Assembly (NCBI RefSeq): GCF_027744825.2
Contig: NC_071334.1
Location: forward strand, 39,719,437 to 39,783,436
Direction of reading: 5' to 3'
Length of the DNA stretch: 64,000 bases
DNA from: Synchiropus splendidus
Lineage: Eukaryota; Chordata; Actinopteri; Syngnathiformes; Callionymidae
Below are positions 22,560-35,219 of this stretch, piece after piece (within the stretch, counting starts at the first letter, position 1; the number at the start of each line of letters is the position of its first letter). The translations under genes and the position numbers were made by a program. Below the pieces are notes generated by a model. That model searched no databases, had not been told where the DNA came from, and saw only the letters and a list, made by a program, of their open reading frames with translations.

Positions 22560-23319
22560 TATAGTGGGAGGTTAAAATTTCATGTTCTGAAGCTTCCCTG
22601 AAAAGTTATGGCACAATGCGTAAAAACGCTTTTCAGCCTGAGATAAGGTGGGTTTCGGAACGCCAAACATAAAAGTGTTGATAACTTTCGAAAAACACTT
22701 CAGACAGCTTAGATTTGATGTGCAACTACTAGAAAGACCCTTTCTGCTATAGTGGGAGGTTAAAAATTCATGTTCTGAAGCTTCCCTGAAAAGTTATGGC
22801 ACAATGCACAAAAACGCTTTTCAGCCTGAGATAAGGTGGGTTTCGGAACGCCAAACATAAAAGTGTTGATAACTTCCGAAAAACACTTCCGACAGCTTAG
22901 ATTTGATGTGCACCTACTAGAAAGACCCTTTCAGCTATAGTGGGAGCTTAAAATTTCATGTTCTGAAGCTTCCCTGAAAAGTTATGGCACAATGCACAAA
23001 AACGCTTTTCAGCGTTTTTTATCTCAATAAGGTCGGTTTCGGAACGCCAAACATAAAAGTGTTGATAACTTTCGAAAAAGACTTCAGACAGCTTAGATTT
23101 GGTGTGCAACTACTAGAAAGACCCTTTCTGCTATAGTGGGAGGTTAAAATTTCATGTTCTGAAGCTTCCCTGAAAAGTTATGGCACAATGCACAAAAACG
23201 CTTTTCAGCCTGAGATAAGGTGGGTTTCGGAACGCCAAACATAAAAGTGTTGATAACTTTCGAAAAACACTTCAGACAGCTTAGATTTGATGTGCACCTA
23301 CTAGAAAGGCCCTTTCTGC
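22560..23319. repeat. 4-mer with +8 monomer, copy 1 (760 bp)
   Basis: The order is GCGT with TGATGTGCAAC; CTTCCGAAA with TTCCGAC and a CCCTTTCAGC end; the 196-bp monomer opening GGGAGCTTAAAA with TGGTGTGCAAC; TGATGTGCACC with AAAGGCCC. The next 760 bp repeat it. Confidence 0.88.
22936..23131. repeat. +8 monomer (m123, 196 bp)
   Basis: CTGAG after CTTTTCAGC is replaced by the 13-nt GTTTTTTATCTCA, a net +8. It opens with GGGAGCTTAAAA and follows a monomer ending CCCTTTCAGC. Private changes are AAGGTCGGT and AAAAAGACTTC. Confidence 0.95.
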
Positions 23320-24079
23320 TATAGTGGGAGGTTAAAATTTCATGTTCTGAAGCTTCCCTGAAAAGTTATGGCACAATGCGCAAAAACGCTTTTCAGCCTG
23401 AGATAAGGTGGGTTTCGGAACGCCAAACATAAAAGTGTTGATAACTTTCGAAAAACACTTCAGACAGCTTAGATTTGATGTGCAACTACTAGAAAGACCC
23501 TTTCTGCTATAGTGGGAGGTTAAAATTTCATGTTCTGAAGCTTCCCTGAAAAGTTATGGAACAATGCACAAAAACGCTTTTCAGCCTGAGATAAGGTGGG
23601 TTTCGGAACGCCAAACATAAAAGTGTTGATAACTTCCGAAAAACACTTCCGACAGCTTAGATTTGATGTGCACCTACTAGAAAGACCCTTTCAGCTATAG
23701 TGGGAGCTTAAAATTTCATGTTCTGAAGCTTCCCTGAAAAGTTATGGCACAATGCACAAAAACGCTTTTCAGCGTTTTTTATCTCAATAAGGTGGGTTTC
23801 GGAACGCCAAACATAAAAGTGTTGATAACTTTCGAAAAACACTTCAGACAGCTTAGATTTGGTGTGCAACTACTAGAAAGACCCTTTCTGCTATAGTGGG
23901 AGGTTAAAATTTCATGTTCTGAAGCTTCCCTGAAAAGTTATGGCACAATGCACAAAAACGCTTTTCAGCCTGAGATAAGGTGGGTTTCGGAACGCCAAAC
24001 AAAAAAGTGTTGATAACTTTCGAAAAACACTTCAGACAGCTTAGATTTGATGTGCACCTACTAGAAAGGCCCTTTCTGC
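23320..24079. repeat. 4-mer with +8 monomer, copy 2 (760 bp)
   Basis: Same order as the preceding copy. Private changes are GCGCAAAAACGC in m125, TTATGGAAC in m126 and AACAAAAAAGTG in m128. The private changes of copy 1 (AAGGTCGGT and AAAAAGACTTC in m123) are absent. Confidence 0.88.
23696..23891. repeat. +8 monomer (m127, 196 bp), reference for the hairpin
   Basis: The arm AAAAACGCT (23758-23766), a TTTC loop and its exact complement AGCGTTTTT (23771-23779) make a perfect 9-bp stem with a 4-nt loop. TTATCTCA at 23779-23786 is the reverse complement of the TGAGATAA found at this site in ordinary monomers. The opening is GGGAGCTTAAAA. Confidence 0.95.
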
Positions 24080-26711
24080 TATAGTGGGAGGTTAAAATTT
24101 CATGTTCTGAAGCTTCCCTGAAAAGTTATGGCACAATGCGTAAAAACGCTTTTCAGCCTGAGATAAGGTGGGTTTCGGAACGCCAAACATAAAAGTGTTG
24201 ATAACTTTCGAAAAACACTTCAGACAGCTTAGATTTGATGTGCAACTACTAGAAAGACCCTTTCTGCTATAGTGGGAGGCAATAATTTCATGTTCTGAAG
24301 CTTCCCTGAAAAGTTATGGCACAATGCACAAAAACGCTTTTCAGCCAGAGATAAGGTGGGTTTCGGAACGCCAAACATAAAAGTGTTGATAACTTTCGAA
24401 AAACACTTCAGACAGCTTAGATTTGATGTGCACCTACTAGAAAGGCCCTTTTTGCTATAGTGGGAGGTTAAAATTTCATGTTCTGAAGCTTCCCTGAAAA
24501 GTTATGGCACAATGCGTAAAAACGCTTTTCAGCCTGAGATAAGGTGGGTTTCGGAACGCCAAACATAAAAGTGTTAATAACTTTCGAAAAACACATCAGA
24601 CAGCTTAGATTTGATGTGCAACTACTAGAAAGACCCTTTCTGCTATAGTGGGAGGCTAAAATTTCATGTTCTGAAGCTTCCCTGAAAAGTTATGGCACAA
24701 TGCACAAAAACGCTTTTCAGCCTGAGATAAGGTGGGTTTCGGAACGCCAAACATAAAAGTGTTGATAACTTTCGAAAAACACTTCAGGCAGCTTAGATTT
24801 GATGTGCAACTACTAGAAAGACCCTTTCTGCTATAGTGGGAGGCTAAAATTTCATGTTCTGAAGCTTCCCTGAAAAGTTATGGCACAATGCACAAAAACG
24901 CTTTTCATCCTGAGATAAGGTGGGTTTCGGAACGCCAAACATAAAAGTGTTGATAACTTTCGAAAAACACTTCAGACAGCTTAGAATTGATGTGCACCTA
25001 CTAGAAAGGCCCTTTCTGCTATAGTGGGAGGCAATAATTTCATGTTCTGAAGCTTCCCTGAAAAGTTATGGCACAATGCACAAAAACGCTTTTCAGCCTG
25101 AGATAAGGTGGGTTTCGGAACGCCAAACATAAAAGTGTTGATAACTTTCGAAAAACACTTCAGACAGCTTAGATTTGATGTGCACCTACTAGAAAGGCCC
25201 TTTTTGCTATAGTGGGAGGTTAAAATTTCATGTTCTGAAGCTTCCCTGAAAAGTTATGGCACAATGCACAAAAACGCTTTTCAGCCTGAGATAAGGTGGG
25301 TTTCGGAACGCCAAACATGAAAGTGTTAATAACTTTCGAAAAACACTTCAGACAGCTAAGATTTCATGTACAACTACTAGAAAGACCCTTTCTGCTATAG
25401 TGGGAGGTTAAAATTTCATGTTCTGAAGCTTCCCTGAAAAGTTATGGCACAATGCACAAAAACGCTTTTCAGCCTGAGATAAGGTGGGTTTCGGAACGCC
25501 AAACATAAAAGTGTTGATAACTTTCGAAAAACACTTCAGACAGCTTAGATTTGATGTGCAACTACTAGAAAGACCCTTTCTGCTATAGTGGGAGGTTAAA
25601 ATGTCATGTTCTGAAGCTTCCCTGAAAAGTTATGGCACAATGCACAAAAACGCTTTTCAGCCTGAGATAAGGTGGGTTTCGGAACGCCAAACATAAAAGT
25701 GTTGATAACTTTCGAAAAACACTTCCGACAGCTTAGATTTGATGTGTACCTACTAGAAAGACCCTTTCTGCTATAGTGGGAGGTTAAAATTTCATGTTCT
25801 GAAGCTTCCCTGAAAAGTTATGGCACAATGCACAAAAACGCTTTTCAGCCTGAGATAAGGTGGGTTTCGGAACGCCAAACATAAAAGTGTTGATAACTTT
25901 CGAAAAACACTTCAGACAGCTTAGATTTGTTGTGCAACTACTAGAAAGGCCCTTTCTGCTATAGTGGGAGGTTAAAATTTCATGTTCTGAAGCTTCCCTG
26001 AAAAGTTATGGCACAATGCACAAAAACGCTTTTCAGCCTGAGATAAGGTGGGTTTCGGAACGCCAAACATAAAAGTGTTGATAACTTTCGAAAAACACTT
26101 CAGACAGCTTAGATTTGGTGTGCAACTACTAGAAAGACCCTTTCTGCTATAGTGGGAGGTTAAAATTTCATGTTCTGAAGCTTCCCTGAAATGTTATGGC
26201 ACAATGCACAAAAACGCTTTTCAGCCTGAGATAAGGTGGGTTTCGGAACGCCAAACATAAAAGTGATGATAACTTTCGAAAAACACTTCAGACAGCTTAG
26301 ATTTGATGTGCACCTACTAGAAAGGCCCTTTCTGCTATAGTGGGAGGTTAAAATTTCATGTTCTGAAGCTTCCCTGAAAAGTTATGGCACAATGCGTAAA
26401 AACGCTTTTCAGACTGAGATAAGGTGGGTTTCGGAACGCCAAACATAAAAGTGTTGATAACTTTCGAAAAACACTTCAGACAGCTTAGATTTGATGTGCA
26501 ACTACTAGAAAGACCCTTTCTGCTATAGTGGGAGGTTAAAATTTCATGTTCTGAAGCTTCCCTGAAAAGTTATGGCACAATGCACAAAAACGCTTTTCAG
26601 CCTGAGATAAGGTGGGTTTCGGAACGCCAAACATAAAAGTGTTGATAACTTCCGAAAAACACTTCCGACAGCTTAGATTTGATGTGCACCTACTAGAAAG
26701 ACCCTTTCAGC

Positions 26712-26907
26712 TATAGTGGGAGCTTAAAATTTCATGTTCTGAAGCTTCCCTGAAAAGTTATGGCACAATGCACAAAAACGCTTTTCAGCGTTTTTTATCT
26801 CAATAAGGTGGGTTTCGGAACGCCAAACATAAAAGTGTTGATAACTTTCGAAAAACACTTCAGACAGCTTAGATTTGGTGTGCAACTACTAGAAAGACCC
26901 TTTCTGC
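26712..26907. repeat. +8 monomer (m143, 196 bp)
   Basis: Same 13-for-5 replacement, with the GGGAGCTTAAAA opening and TGGTGTGCAAC tag. The preceding monomer has CTTCCGAAA, TTCCGAC and the CCCTTTCAGC end. Confidence 0.95.
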
Positions 26908-27471
26908 TATAGTGGGAGGTTAAAATTTCATGTTCTGAAGCTTCCCTGAAAAGTTATGGCACAATGCACAAAAACGCTTTTCAGCCTGAGATAAGGTGGG
27001 TTTCGGAACGCCAAACATAAAAGTGTTGATAACTTTCGAAAAACACTTCAGACAGCTTAGATTTGATGTGCACCTACTAGAAAGGCCCTTTCTGCTATAG
27101 TGGGAGGTTAAAATTTCATGTTCTGAAGCTTCCCTGAAAAGTTATGGCACAATGCGTAAAAACGCTTTTCAGCCTGAGATAAGGTGGGTTTCGGAACGCC
27201 AAACATAAAAGTGTTGATAACTTTCGAAAAACACTTCAGACAGCTTAGATTTGATGTGCAACTACTAGAAAGACCCTTTCTGCTATAGTGGGAGGTTAAA
27301 ATTTCATGTTCTGAAGCTTCCCTGAAAAGTTATGGCACAATGCACAAAAACGCTTTTCAGCCTGAGATAAGGTGGGTTTCGGAACGCCAAACATAAAAGT
27401 GTTGATAACTTTCGAAAAACACTTCAGACAGCTTAGATTTGATGTGCAACTACTAGAAAGACCCTTTCTGC

Positions 27472-27667
27472 TATAGTGGGAGGTTAAAATTTCATGTTCT
27501 GAAGCTTCCCTGAAAAGTTATGGCACAATGCACAAAAACGCTTTTCAGCGTTTTTTATCTCAATAAGGTGGGTTTCGGAACGCCAAACATAAAAGTGTTG
27601 ATAACTTTCGAAAAACACTTCAGACAGCTTAGATTTGGTGTGCAACTACTAGAAAGACCCTTTCTGC
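27472..27667. repeat. +8 monomer (m147, 196 bp), recombinant haplotype
   Basis: This is the only +8 monomer that opens with ordinary GGGAGGTTAAAA and follows an ordinary CTGC end. The insertion has been separated from its usual upstream markers between monomer positions about 12 and 78, indicating a crossover or conversion inside the monomer. Confidence 0.93.
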
Positions 27668-30600
27668 TATAGTGGGAGGTTAAAATTTCATGTTCTGAAG
27701 CTTCCCTGAAAAGTTATGGCACAATGCGTAAAAACGCTTTTCGGCCTGAGATAAGGTGGGTTTCGGAACGCCAAACATAAAAGTGTTGATAACTTTCGAA
27801 AAACACTTCAGACAGCTTAGATTTGATGTGCACCTACTAGAAAGGCCCTTTTTGCTATAGTGGGAGGTTAAAATTTCATGTTCTGAAGCTTCCCTGAAAA
27901 GTTATGGCACAATGCACAAAAACGCTTTTCAGCCTGAGATAAGGTGGGTTTCGGAACGCCAAACATAAAAGTGTTGATAACTTTCGAAAAACACTTCAGA
28001 CAGCTTAGATTTGATGTGCACCTACTAGAAAGGCCCTTTCTGCTATAGTGGGAGGCAATAATTTCATGTTCTGAAGCTTCCCTGAAAAGTTATGGCACAA
28101 TGCACAAAAACGCTTTTCAGCCTGAGATAAGGTGGGTTTCGGAACGCCAAACATAAAAGTGTTGATAACTTTCGAAAAACACTTCAGACAGCTTAGATTT
28201 GATGTGCACCTACTAGAAAGGCCCTTTTTGCTATAGTGGGAGGTTAAAATTTCATGTTCTGAAGCTTCCCTGAAAAGTTATGGCACAATGCACAAAAACG
28301 CTTTTCAGCCTGAGATAAGGTGGGTTTCGGAACGCCAAACATAAAAGTGTTAATAACTTTCGAAAAACACTTCAGACAGCTAAGATTTCATGTACAACTA
28401 CTAGAAAGACCCTTTCTGCTATAGTGGGAGGTTAAAATTTCATGTTCTGAAGCTTCCCTGAAAAGTTATGGCACAATGCACAAAAACGCTTTTCAGCCTG
28501 AGATAAGGTGGGTTTCGGAACGCCAAACATAAAAGTGTTGATAACTTTCGAAAAACACTTCAGACAGCTTAGATTTGGTGTGCAACTACTAGAAAGACCC
28601 TTTCTGCTATAGTGGGAGGTTAAAATTTCATGTTCTGAAGCTTCCCTGAAAAGTTATGGCACAATGCGTAAAAACGCTTTTCGGCCTGAGATAAGGTGGG
28701 TTTCGGAACGCCAAACATAAAAGTGTTGATAACTTTCGAAAAACACTTCAGACAGCTTAGATTTGATGTGCAACTACTAGAAAGACCCTTTCTGCTATAG
28801 TGGGAGGCAATAATTTCATGTTCTGAAGCTTCCCTGAAAAGTTATGGCACAATGCACAAAAACGCTTTTCAGCCAGAGATAAGGTGGGTTTCGGAACGCC
28901 AAACATAAAAGTGTTGATAACTTTCGAAAAACACTTCAGACAGCTTAGATTTGATGTGCACCTACTAGAAAGGCCCTTTTTGCTATAGTGGGAGGTTAAA
29001 ATTTCATGTTCTGAAGCTTCCCTGAAAAGTTATGGCACAATGCGTAAAAACGCTTTTCAGCCTGAGATAAGGTGGGTTTCGGAACGCCAAACATAAAAGT
29101 GTTAATGACTTTCGAAAAACACATCAGACAGCTTAGATTTGATGTGCAACTACTAGAAAGACCCTTTCTGCTATAGTGGGAGGCTAAAATTTCATGTTCT
29201 GAAGCTTCCCTGAAAAGTTATGGCACAATGCACAAAAACGCTTTTCAGCCTGAGATAAGGTGGGTTTCGGAACGCCAAACATAAAAGTGTTGATAACTTT
29301 CGAAAAACACTTCAGGCAGCTTAGATTTGATGTGCAACTACTAGAAAGACCCTTTCTGCTATAGTGGGAGGCTAAAATTTCATGTTCTGAAGCTTCCCTG
29401 AAAAGTTATGGCACAATGCACAAAAACGCTTTTCAGCCTGAGATAAGGTGGGTTTCGGAACGCCAAACATAAAAGTGTTGATAACTTTCGAAAAACACTT
29501 CAGACAGCTTAGATTTGATGTGCACCTACTAGAAAGGCCCTTTCTGCTATAGTGGGAGGCAATAATTTCATGTTCTGAAGCTTCCCTGAAAAGTTATGGC
29601 ACAATGCACAAAAACGCTTTTCAGCCTGAGATAAGGTGGGTTTCGGAACGCCAAACATAAAAGTGTTGATAACTTTCGAAAAACACTTCAGACAGCTTAG
29701 ATTTGATGTGCACCTACTAGAAAGGCCCTTTTTGCTATAGTGGGAGGTTAAAATTTCATGTTCTGAAGCTTCCCTGAAAAGTTATGGCACAATGCACAAA
29801 AACGCTTTTCAGCCTGAGATAAGGTGGGTTTCGGAACGCCAAACATGAAAGTGTTAATAACTTTCGAAAAACACTTCAGACAGCTAAGATTTCATGTACA
29901 ACTACTAGAAAGACCCTTTCTGCTATAGTGGGAGGTTAAAATTTCATGTTCTGAAGCTTCCCTGAAAAGTTATGGCACAATGCACAAAAACGCTTTTCAG
30001 CCTGAGATAAGGTGGGTTTCGGAACGCCAAATATCAAAGTGTTGATAACTTTCGAAAAACACGTCAGACAGCTTAGATTTGATGTGCAACTACTAGAAAG
30101 ACCCTTTCTGCTATAGTGGGAGGTTAAAATTTCATGTTCTGAAGCTTCCCTGAAAAGTTATGGCACAATGCGTAAAAACGCTTTTCGGCCTGAGATAAGG
30201 TGGGTTTCGGAACGCCAAACATAAAAGTGTTGATAACTTTCGAAAAACACTTCAGACAGCTTAGATTTGATGTGCAACTACTAGAAAGACCCTTTCTGCT
30301 ATAGTGGGAGGTTAAAATGTCATGTTCTGAAGCTTCCCTGAAAAGTTATGGCACAATGCACAAAAACGCTTTTCAGCCTGAGATAAGGTGGGTTTCGGAA
30401 CGCCAAACATAAAAGTGTTGATAACTTTCGAAAAACACTTCCGACAGCTTAGATTTGATGTGTACCTACTAGAAAGACCCTTTCTGCTATAGTGGGAGGT
30501 TAAAATTTCATGTTCTGAAGCTTCCCTGAAAAGTTATGGCACAATGCACAAAAACGCTTTTCAGCCTGAGATAAGGTGGGTTTCGGAACGCCAAACATAA

Positions 30601-31427
30601 AAGTGTTGATAACTTTCGAAAAACACTTCAGACAGCTTAGATTTGGTGTGCAACTACTAGAAAGACCCTTTCTGCTATAGTGGGAGGTTAAAATTTCATG
30701 TTCTGAAGCTTCCCTGAAAAGTTATGGCACAATGCACAAAAACGCTTTTCAGCCTGAGATAAGGTGGGTTTCGGAACGCCAAACATAAAAGTGTTGATAA
30801 CTTTCGAAAAACACTTCAGACAGCTTAGATTTGGTGTGCAACTACTAGAAAGACCCTTTCTGCTATAGTGGGAGGTTAAAATTTCATGTTCTGAAGCTTC
30901 CCTGAAATGTTATGGCACAATGCACAAAAACGCTTTTCAGCCTGAGATAAGGTGGGTTTCGGAACGCCAAACATAAAAGTGTTGATAACTTTCGAAAAAC
31001 ACTTCAGACAGCTTAGATTTGATGTGCACCTACTAGAAAGGCCCTTTCTGCTATAGTGGGAGGTTAAAATTTCATGTTCTGAAGCTTCCCTGAAAAGTTA
31101 TGGCACAATGCGTAAAAACGCTTTTCAGACTGAGATAAGGTGGGTTTCGGAACGCCAAACATAAAAGTGTTGATAACTTTCGAAAAACACTTCAGACAGC
31201 TTAGATTTGATGTGCAACTACTAGAAAGACCCTTTCTGCTATAGTGGGAGGTTAAAATTTCATGTTCTGAAGCTTCCCTGAAAAGTTATGGCACAATGCA
31301 CAAAAACGCTTTTCAGCCTGAGATAAGGTGGGTTTCGGAACGCCAAACATAAAAGTGTTGATAACTTCCGAAAAACACTTCCGACAGCTTAGATTTGATG
31401 TGCACCTACTAGAAAGACCCTTTCAGC

Positions 31428-31623
31428 TATAGTGGGAGCTTAAAATTTCATGTTCTGAAGCTTCCCTGAAAAGTTATGGCACAATGCACAAAAACGCTTT
31501 TCAGCGTTTTTTATCTCAATAAGGTGGGTTTCGGAACGCCAAACATAAAAGTGTTGATAACTTTCGAAAAACACTTCAGACAGCTTAGATTTGGTGTGCA
31601 ACTACTAGAAAGACCCTTTCTGC
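31428..31623. repeat. +8 monomer (m168, 196 bp)
   Basis: It has the full linked haplotype (CCCTTTCAGC before, GGGAGCTTAAAA opening). It lies 4716 bp after m143 and is that monomer's counterpart in the 24/25-mer duplication. Confidence 0.95.
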
Positions 31624-32187
31624 TATAGTGGGAGGTTAAAATTTCATGTTCTGAAGCTTCCCTGAAAAGTTATGGCACAATGCACAAAAACGCTTTTCAG
31701 CCTGAGATAAGGTGGGTTTCGGAACGCCAAACATAAAAGTGTTGATAACTTTCGAAAAACACTTCAGACAGCTTAGATTTGATGTGCACCTACTAGAAAG
31801 GCCCTTTCTGCTATAGTGGGAGGTTAAAATTTCATGTTCTGAAGCTTCCCTGAAAAGTTATGGCACAATGCGTAAAAACGCTTTTCAGCCTGAGATAAGG
31901 TGGGTTTCGGAACGCCAAACATAAAAGTGTTGATAACTTTCGAAAAACACTTCAGACAGCTTAGATTTGATGTGCAACTACTAGAAAGACCCTTTCTGCT
32001 ATAGTGGGAGGTTAAAATTTCATGTTCTGAAGCTTCCCTGAAAAGTTATGGCACAATGCACAAAAACGCTTTTCAGCCTGAGATAAGGTGGGTTTCGGAA
32101 CGCCAAACATAAAAGTGTTGATAACTTCCGAAAAACACTTCCGACAGCTTAGATTTGATGTGCACCTACTAGAAAGACCCTTTCAGC

Positions 32188-32383
32188 TATAGTGGGAGCT
32201 TAAAATTTCATGCTCTGAAGCTTCCCTGAAAAGTTATGGCACAATGCACAAGAACGCTTTTCAGCGTTTTTTATCTCAATAAGGTGGGTTTCGGAACGCC
32301 AAACATAAAAGTGTTGATAACTTTCGAAAAACACTTCAGACAGCTTAGATTTGGTGTGCAACTACTAGAAAGACCCTTTCTGC
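32188..32383. repeat. +8 monomer (m172, 196 bp)
   Basis: It carries the private markers CATGCTCTG and ACAAGAACGC. CATGCTCTG recurs 2836 bp later in m187, but the AAGAACGC change does not. It is preceded by the linked CCCTTTCAGC end. Confidence 0.95.
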
Positions 32384-33511
32384 TATAGTGGGAGGTTAAA
32401 ATTTCATGTTCTGAAGCTTCCCTGAAAAGTTATGGCACAATGCACAAAAACGCTTTTCAGCCTGAGATAAGGTGGGTTTCGGAACGCCAAACATAAAAGT
32501 GTTGATAACTTTCGAAAAACACTTCAGACAGCTTAGATTTGATCTGCACCTACTAGAAAGGCCCTTTCTGCTATAGTGGGAGGTTAAAATTTCATGTTCT
32601 GAAGCTTCCCTGAAAAGTTATGGCACAATGCGTAAAAACGCTTTTCGGCCTGAGATAAGGTGGGTTTCGGAACGCCAAACATAAAAGTGTTGATAACTTT
32701 CGAAAAACACTTCAGACAGCTTAGATTTGATGTGCACCTACTAGAAAGGCCCTTTTTGCTATAGTGGGAGGTTAAAATTTCATGTTCTGAAGCTTCCCTG
32801 AAAAGTTATGGCACAATGCGGAAAAACGCTTTTCAGCCTGAGATAAGGTGGGTTTCGGAACGCCAAACATAAAAGTGTTAATAACTTTCGAAAAACACAT
32901 CAGACAGCTTAGATTTGATGTGCAACTACTAGAAAGACCCTTTCTGCTATAGTGGGAGGCTAAAATTTCATGTTCTGAAGCTTCCCTGAAAAGTTATGGC
33001 ACAATGCACAAAAACGCTTTTCAGCCTGAGATAAGGTGGGTTTCGGAACGCCAAACATAAAAGTGTTGATAACTTTCGAAAAACACTTCAGACAGCTTAG
33101 ATTTGATGTGCACCTACTAGAAAGGCCCTTTCTGCTATAGTGGGAGGCAATAATTTCATGTTCTGAAGCTTCCCTGAAAATTTATGGCACAATGCACAAA
33201 AACGCTTTTCAGCCTGAGATAAGGTGGGTTTCGGAACGCCAAACATAAAAGTGTTGATAACTTTCGAAAAACACTTCAGACAGCTTAGATTTGATGTGCA
33301 CCTACTAGAAAGGCCCTTTTTGCTATAGTGGGAGGTTAAAATTTCATGTTCTGAAGCTTCCCTGAAAAGTTATGGCACAATGCACAAAAACGCTTTTCAG
33401 CCTGAGATAAGGTGGGTTTCGGAACGCCAAACATAAAAGTGTTAATAACTTTCGAAAAACACTTCAGACAGCTAAGATTTCATGTACAACTACTAGAAAG
33501 ACCCTTTCAGC

Positions 33512-33707
33512 TATAGTGGGAGCTTAAAATTTCATGTTCTGAAGCTTCCCTGAAAAGTTATGGCACAATGCACAAAAACGCTTTTCAGCGTTTTTTATCT
33601 CAATAAGGTGGGTTTCGGAACGCCAAACATAAAAGTGTTGATAACTTTCGAAAAACACTTCAGACAGCTTAGATTTGGTGTGCAACTACTAGAAAGACCC
33701 TTTCTGC
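33512..33707. repeat. +8 monomer (m179, 196 bp), preceded by TCATGTACAAC type
   Basis: It has the GGGAGCTTAAAA opening, but the preceding monomer is a GTTAATAAC/TCATGTACAAC type that has acquired the CCCTTTCAGC end. That marks a crossover between a TCATGTACAAC monomer and a TTCCGAC monomer. The junction is copied at m193/m194. Confidence 0.94.
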
Positions 33708-35023
33708 TATAGTGGGAGGTTAAAATTTCATGTTCTGAAGCTTCCCTGAAAAGTTATGGCACAATGCACAAAAACGCTTTTCAGCCTGAGATAAGGTGGG
33801 TTTCGGAACGCCAAACATAAAAGTGTTGATAACTTTCGAAAAACACTTCCGACAGCTTAGATTTGATGTGTACCTACTAGAAAGACCCTTTCTGCTATAG
33901 AGGGAGGTTAAAATTTCATGTTCTGAAGCTTCCCTGAAAAGTTATGGCACAATGCACAAAAACGCTTTTCAGCCTGAGATAAGGTGGGTTTCGGAACGCC
34001 AAACATAAAGGTGTTGATAACTTTCGAAAAACACTTCAGACAGCTTAGATTTGGTGTGCAACTACTAGAAAGACCCTTTCTGCTATAGTGGGAGGTTAAA
34101 ATTTCATGTTCTGAAGCTTCCCTGAAAAGTTATGGCACAATGCACAAAAACGCTTTTCAGCCTGAGATAAGGTGGGTTTCGGAACGCCAAACATAAATGT
34201 GTTAATAACTTTCGAAAAACACTTCAGACAGCTAAGATTTTAAATGCCACTACTAGAAAGACCCTTTCTGCTATAGTGGGAGGTTAAAATTTCATGTTCT
34301 GAAGCTTCCCTGAAAAGTTATGGCACAATGCACAAAAACGCTTTTCAGCCTGAGATAAGGTGGGTTTCGGAACGCCAAACATAAAAGTGTTGATAACTTT
34401 CGAAAAACACTTCGGACAGCTTAGATTTGATGTGCACCTACTAGAAAGACCCTTTCTGCTATAGTGGGAGGTTAAAATTTCATGTTCTGAAGCTTCCCTG
34501 AAAAGTTATGGCACAATGCACAAAAACGCTTTTCAGCCTGAGATAAGGTGGGTTTCGGAACGCCAAACATAAAAGTGTTGATAACTTTCGAAAAGCACTT
34601 CAGACAGCTTAGATTTGATGTGCACCTACTAGAAAGGCCCTTTTTGCTATAGTGGGAGGTTAAAATTTCATGTTCTGAAGCTTCCCTGAAAAGTTATGGC
34701 ACAATGCGTAAAAACGCTTTTCAGCCTGAGATAAGGTGGGTTTCGGAACGCCAAACATAAAAGTGTTGATAACTTTCGAAAAACACTTCAGACAGCTTAG
34801 ATTTGATGTGCAACTACTAGAAAGACCCTTTCTGCTATAGTGGGAGGTTAAAATTTCATGTTCTGAAGCTTCCCTGAAAAGTTATGGCACAATGCACAAA
34901 AACGCTTTTCAGCCTGAGATAAGGTGGGTTTCGGAACGCCAAATATAAAAGTGTTGATAACTTCCGAAAAACACTTCCGACAGCTTAGATTTGATGTGCA
35001 CCTACTAGAAAGACCCTTTCAGC

Positions 35024-35219
35024 TATAGTGGGAGCTTAAAATTTCATGCTCTGAAGCTTCCCTGAAAAGTTATGGCACAATGCACAAAAACGCTTTTCAG
35101 CGTTTTTTATCTCAATAAGGTGGGTTTCGGAACGCCAAACATAAAAGTGTTGATAACTTTCGAAAAACACTTCAGACAGCTTAGATTTGGTGTGCAACTA
35201 CTAGAAAGACCCTTTCTGC
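35024..35219. repeat. +8 monomer (m187, 196 bp)
   Basis: It shares CATGCTCTG with m172, 2836 bp upstream, and is followed by the rare TGATCTGCACC tag as m172 is. The preceding m186 has AAATATAAAAG. Confidence 0.95.

Larger units (their letters stand above)
24268..28795. repeat. 24-mer higher-order repeat, copy 1 (4528 bp)
   Basis: Monomers 130-153. Rare markers repeat 4528 bp later: AGCCAGAG (24343 and 28871), CAGGCAGC (24785 and 29313) and CATGAAAGTG (25316 and 29844). Further right the offset becomes 4716 bp: CCTGAAATG (near 26190 and 30906), CAGACTGAG (near 26410 and 31126), and the +8 monomers m143/m168 and m147/m172. Copy 2 therefore gained one monomer. Confidence 0.82.
28796..33511. 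repeat. 24/25-mer higher-order repeat, copy 2
   Basis: Monomers 154-178. After m160 it has an added GCGT/TTTTCGGCC monomer. After m172 it has an added TGATCTGCACC monomer, followed by a segment (GCGGAAAAACGC, GGCT, GGCAATAAT, TCATGTACAAC) that repeats the order seen at its own start. Private changes include AATATCAAAG in m160 and AAAATTTATGG in m177. Confidence 0.78.
31812..34271. repeat. 15-mer higher-order repeat, copy 1 (similarity over 13 monomers)
   Basis: Monomers 170-182. Markers recurring 2836 bp later are CATGCTCTG (32210 and 35046), TGATCTGCACC (near 32540 and 35376), GCGGAAAAACGC, and ATAGAGGGAG (near 33897 and 36733). The unit holds two +8 monomers, m172 and m179. It overlaps the right end of the 24/25-mer copy 2, so the duplications are nested in time. 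Confidence 0.82.

Noticed and set aside
22936..23131. Short transposon insertion or target-site duplication as the source of the +8 bp
   Set aside because: The extra bases are explained by complementary sequence within the same monomer, five bases were replaced at the same time, and there is no flanking direct duplication.
23758..23782. Rho-independent terminator (stem-loop followed by T run) in +8 monomers
   Set aside because: The stem is AT-rich with only three G-C pairs, the T run is part of the stem, and there is no gene upstream. The context is a eukaryotic satellite.
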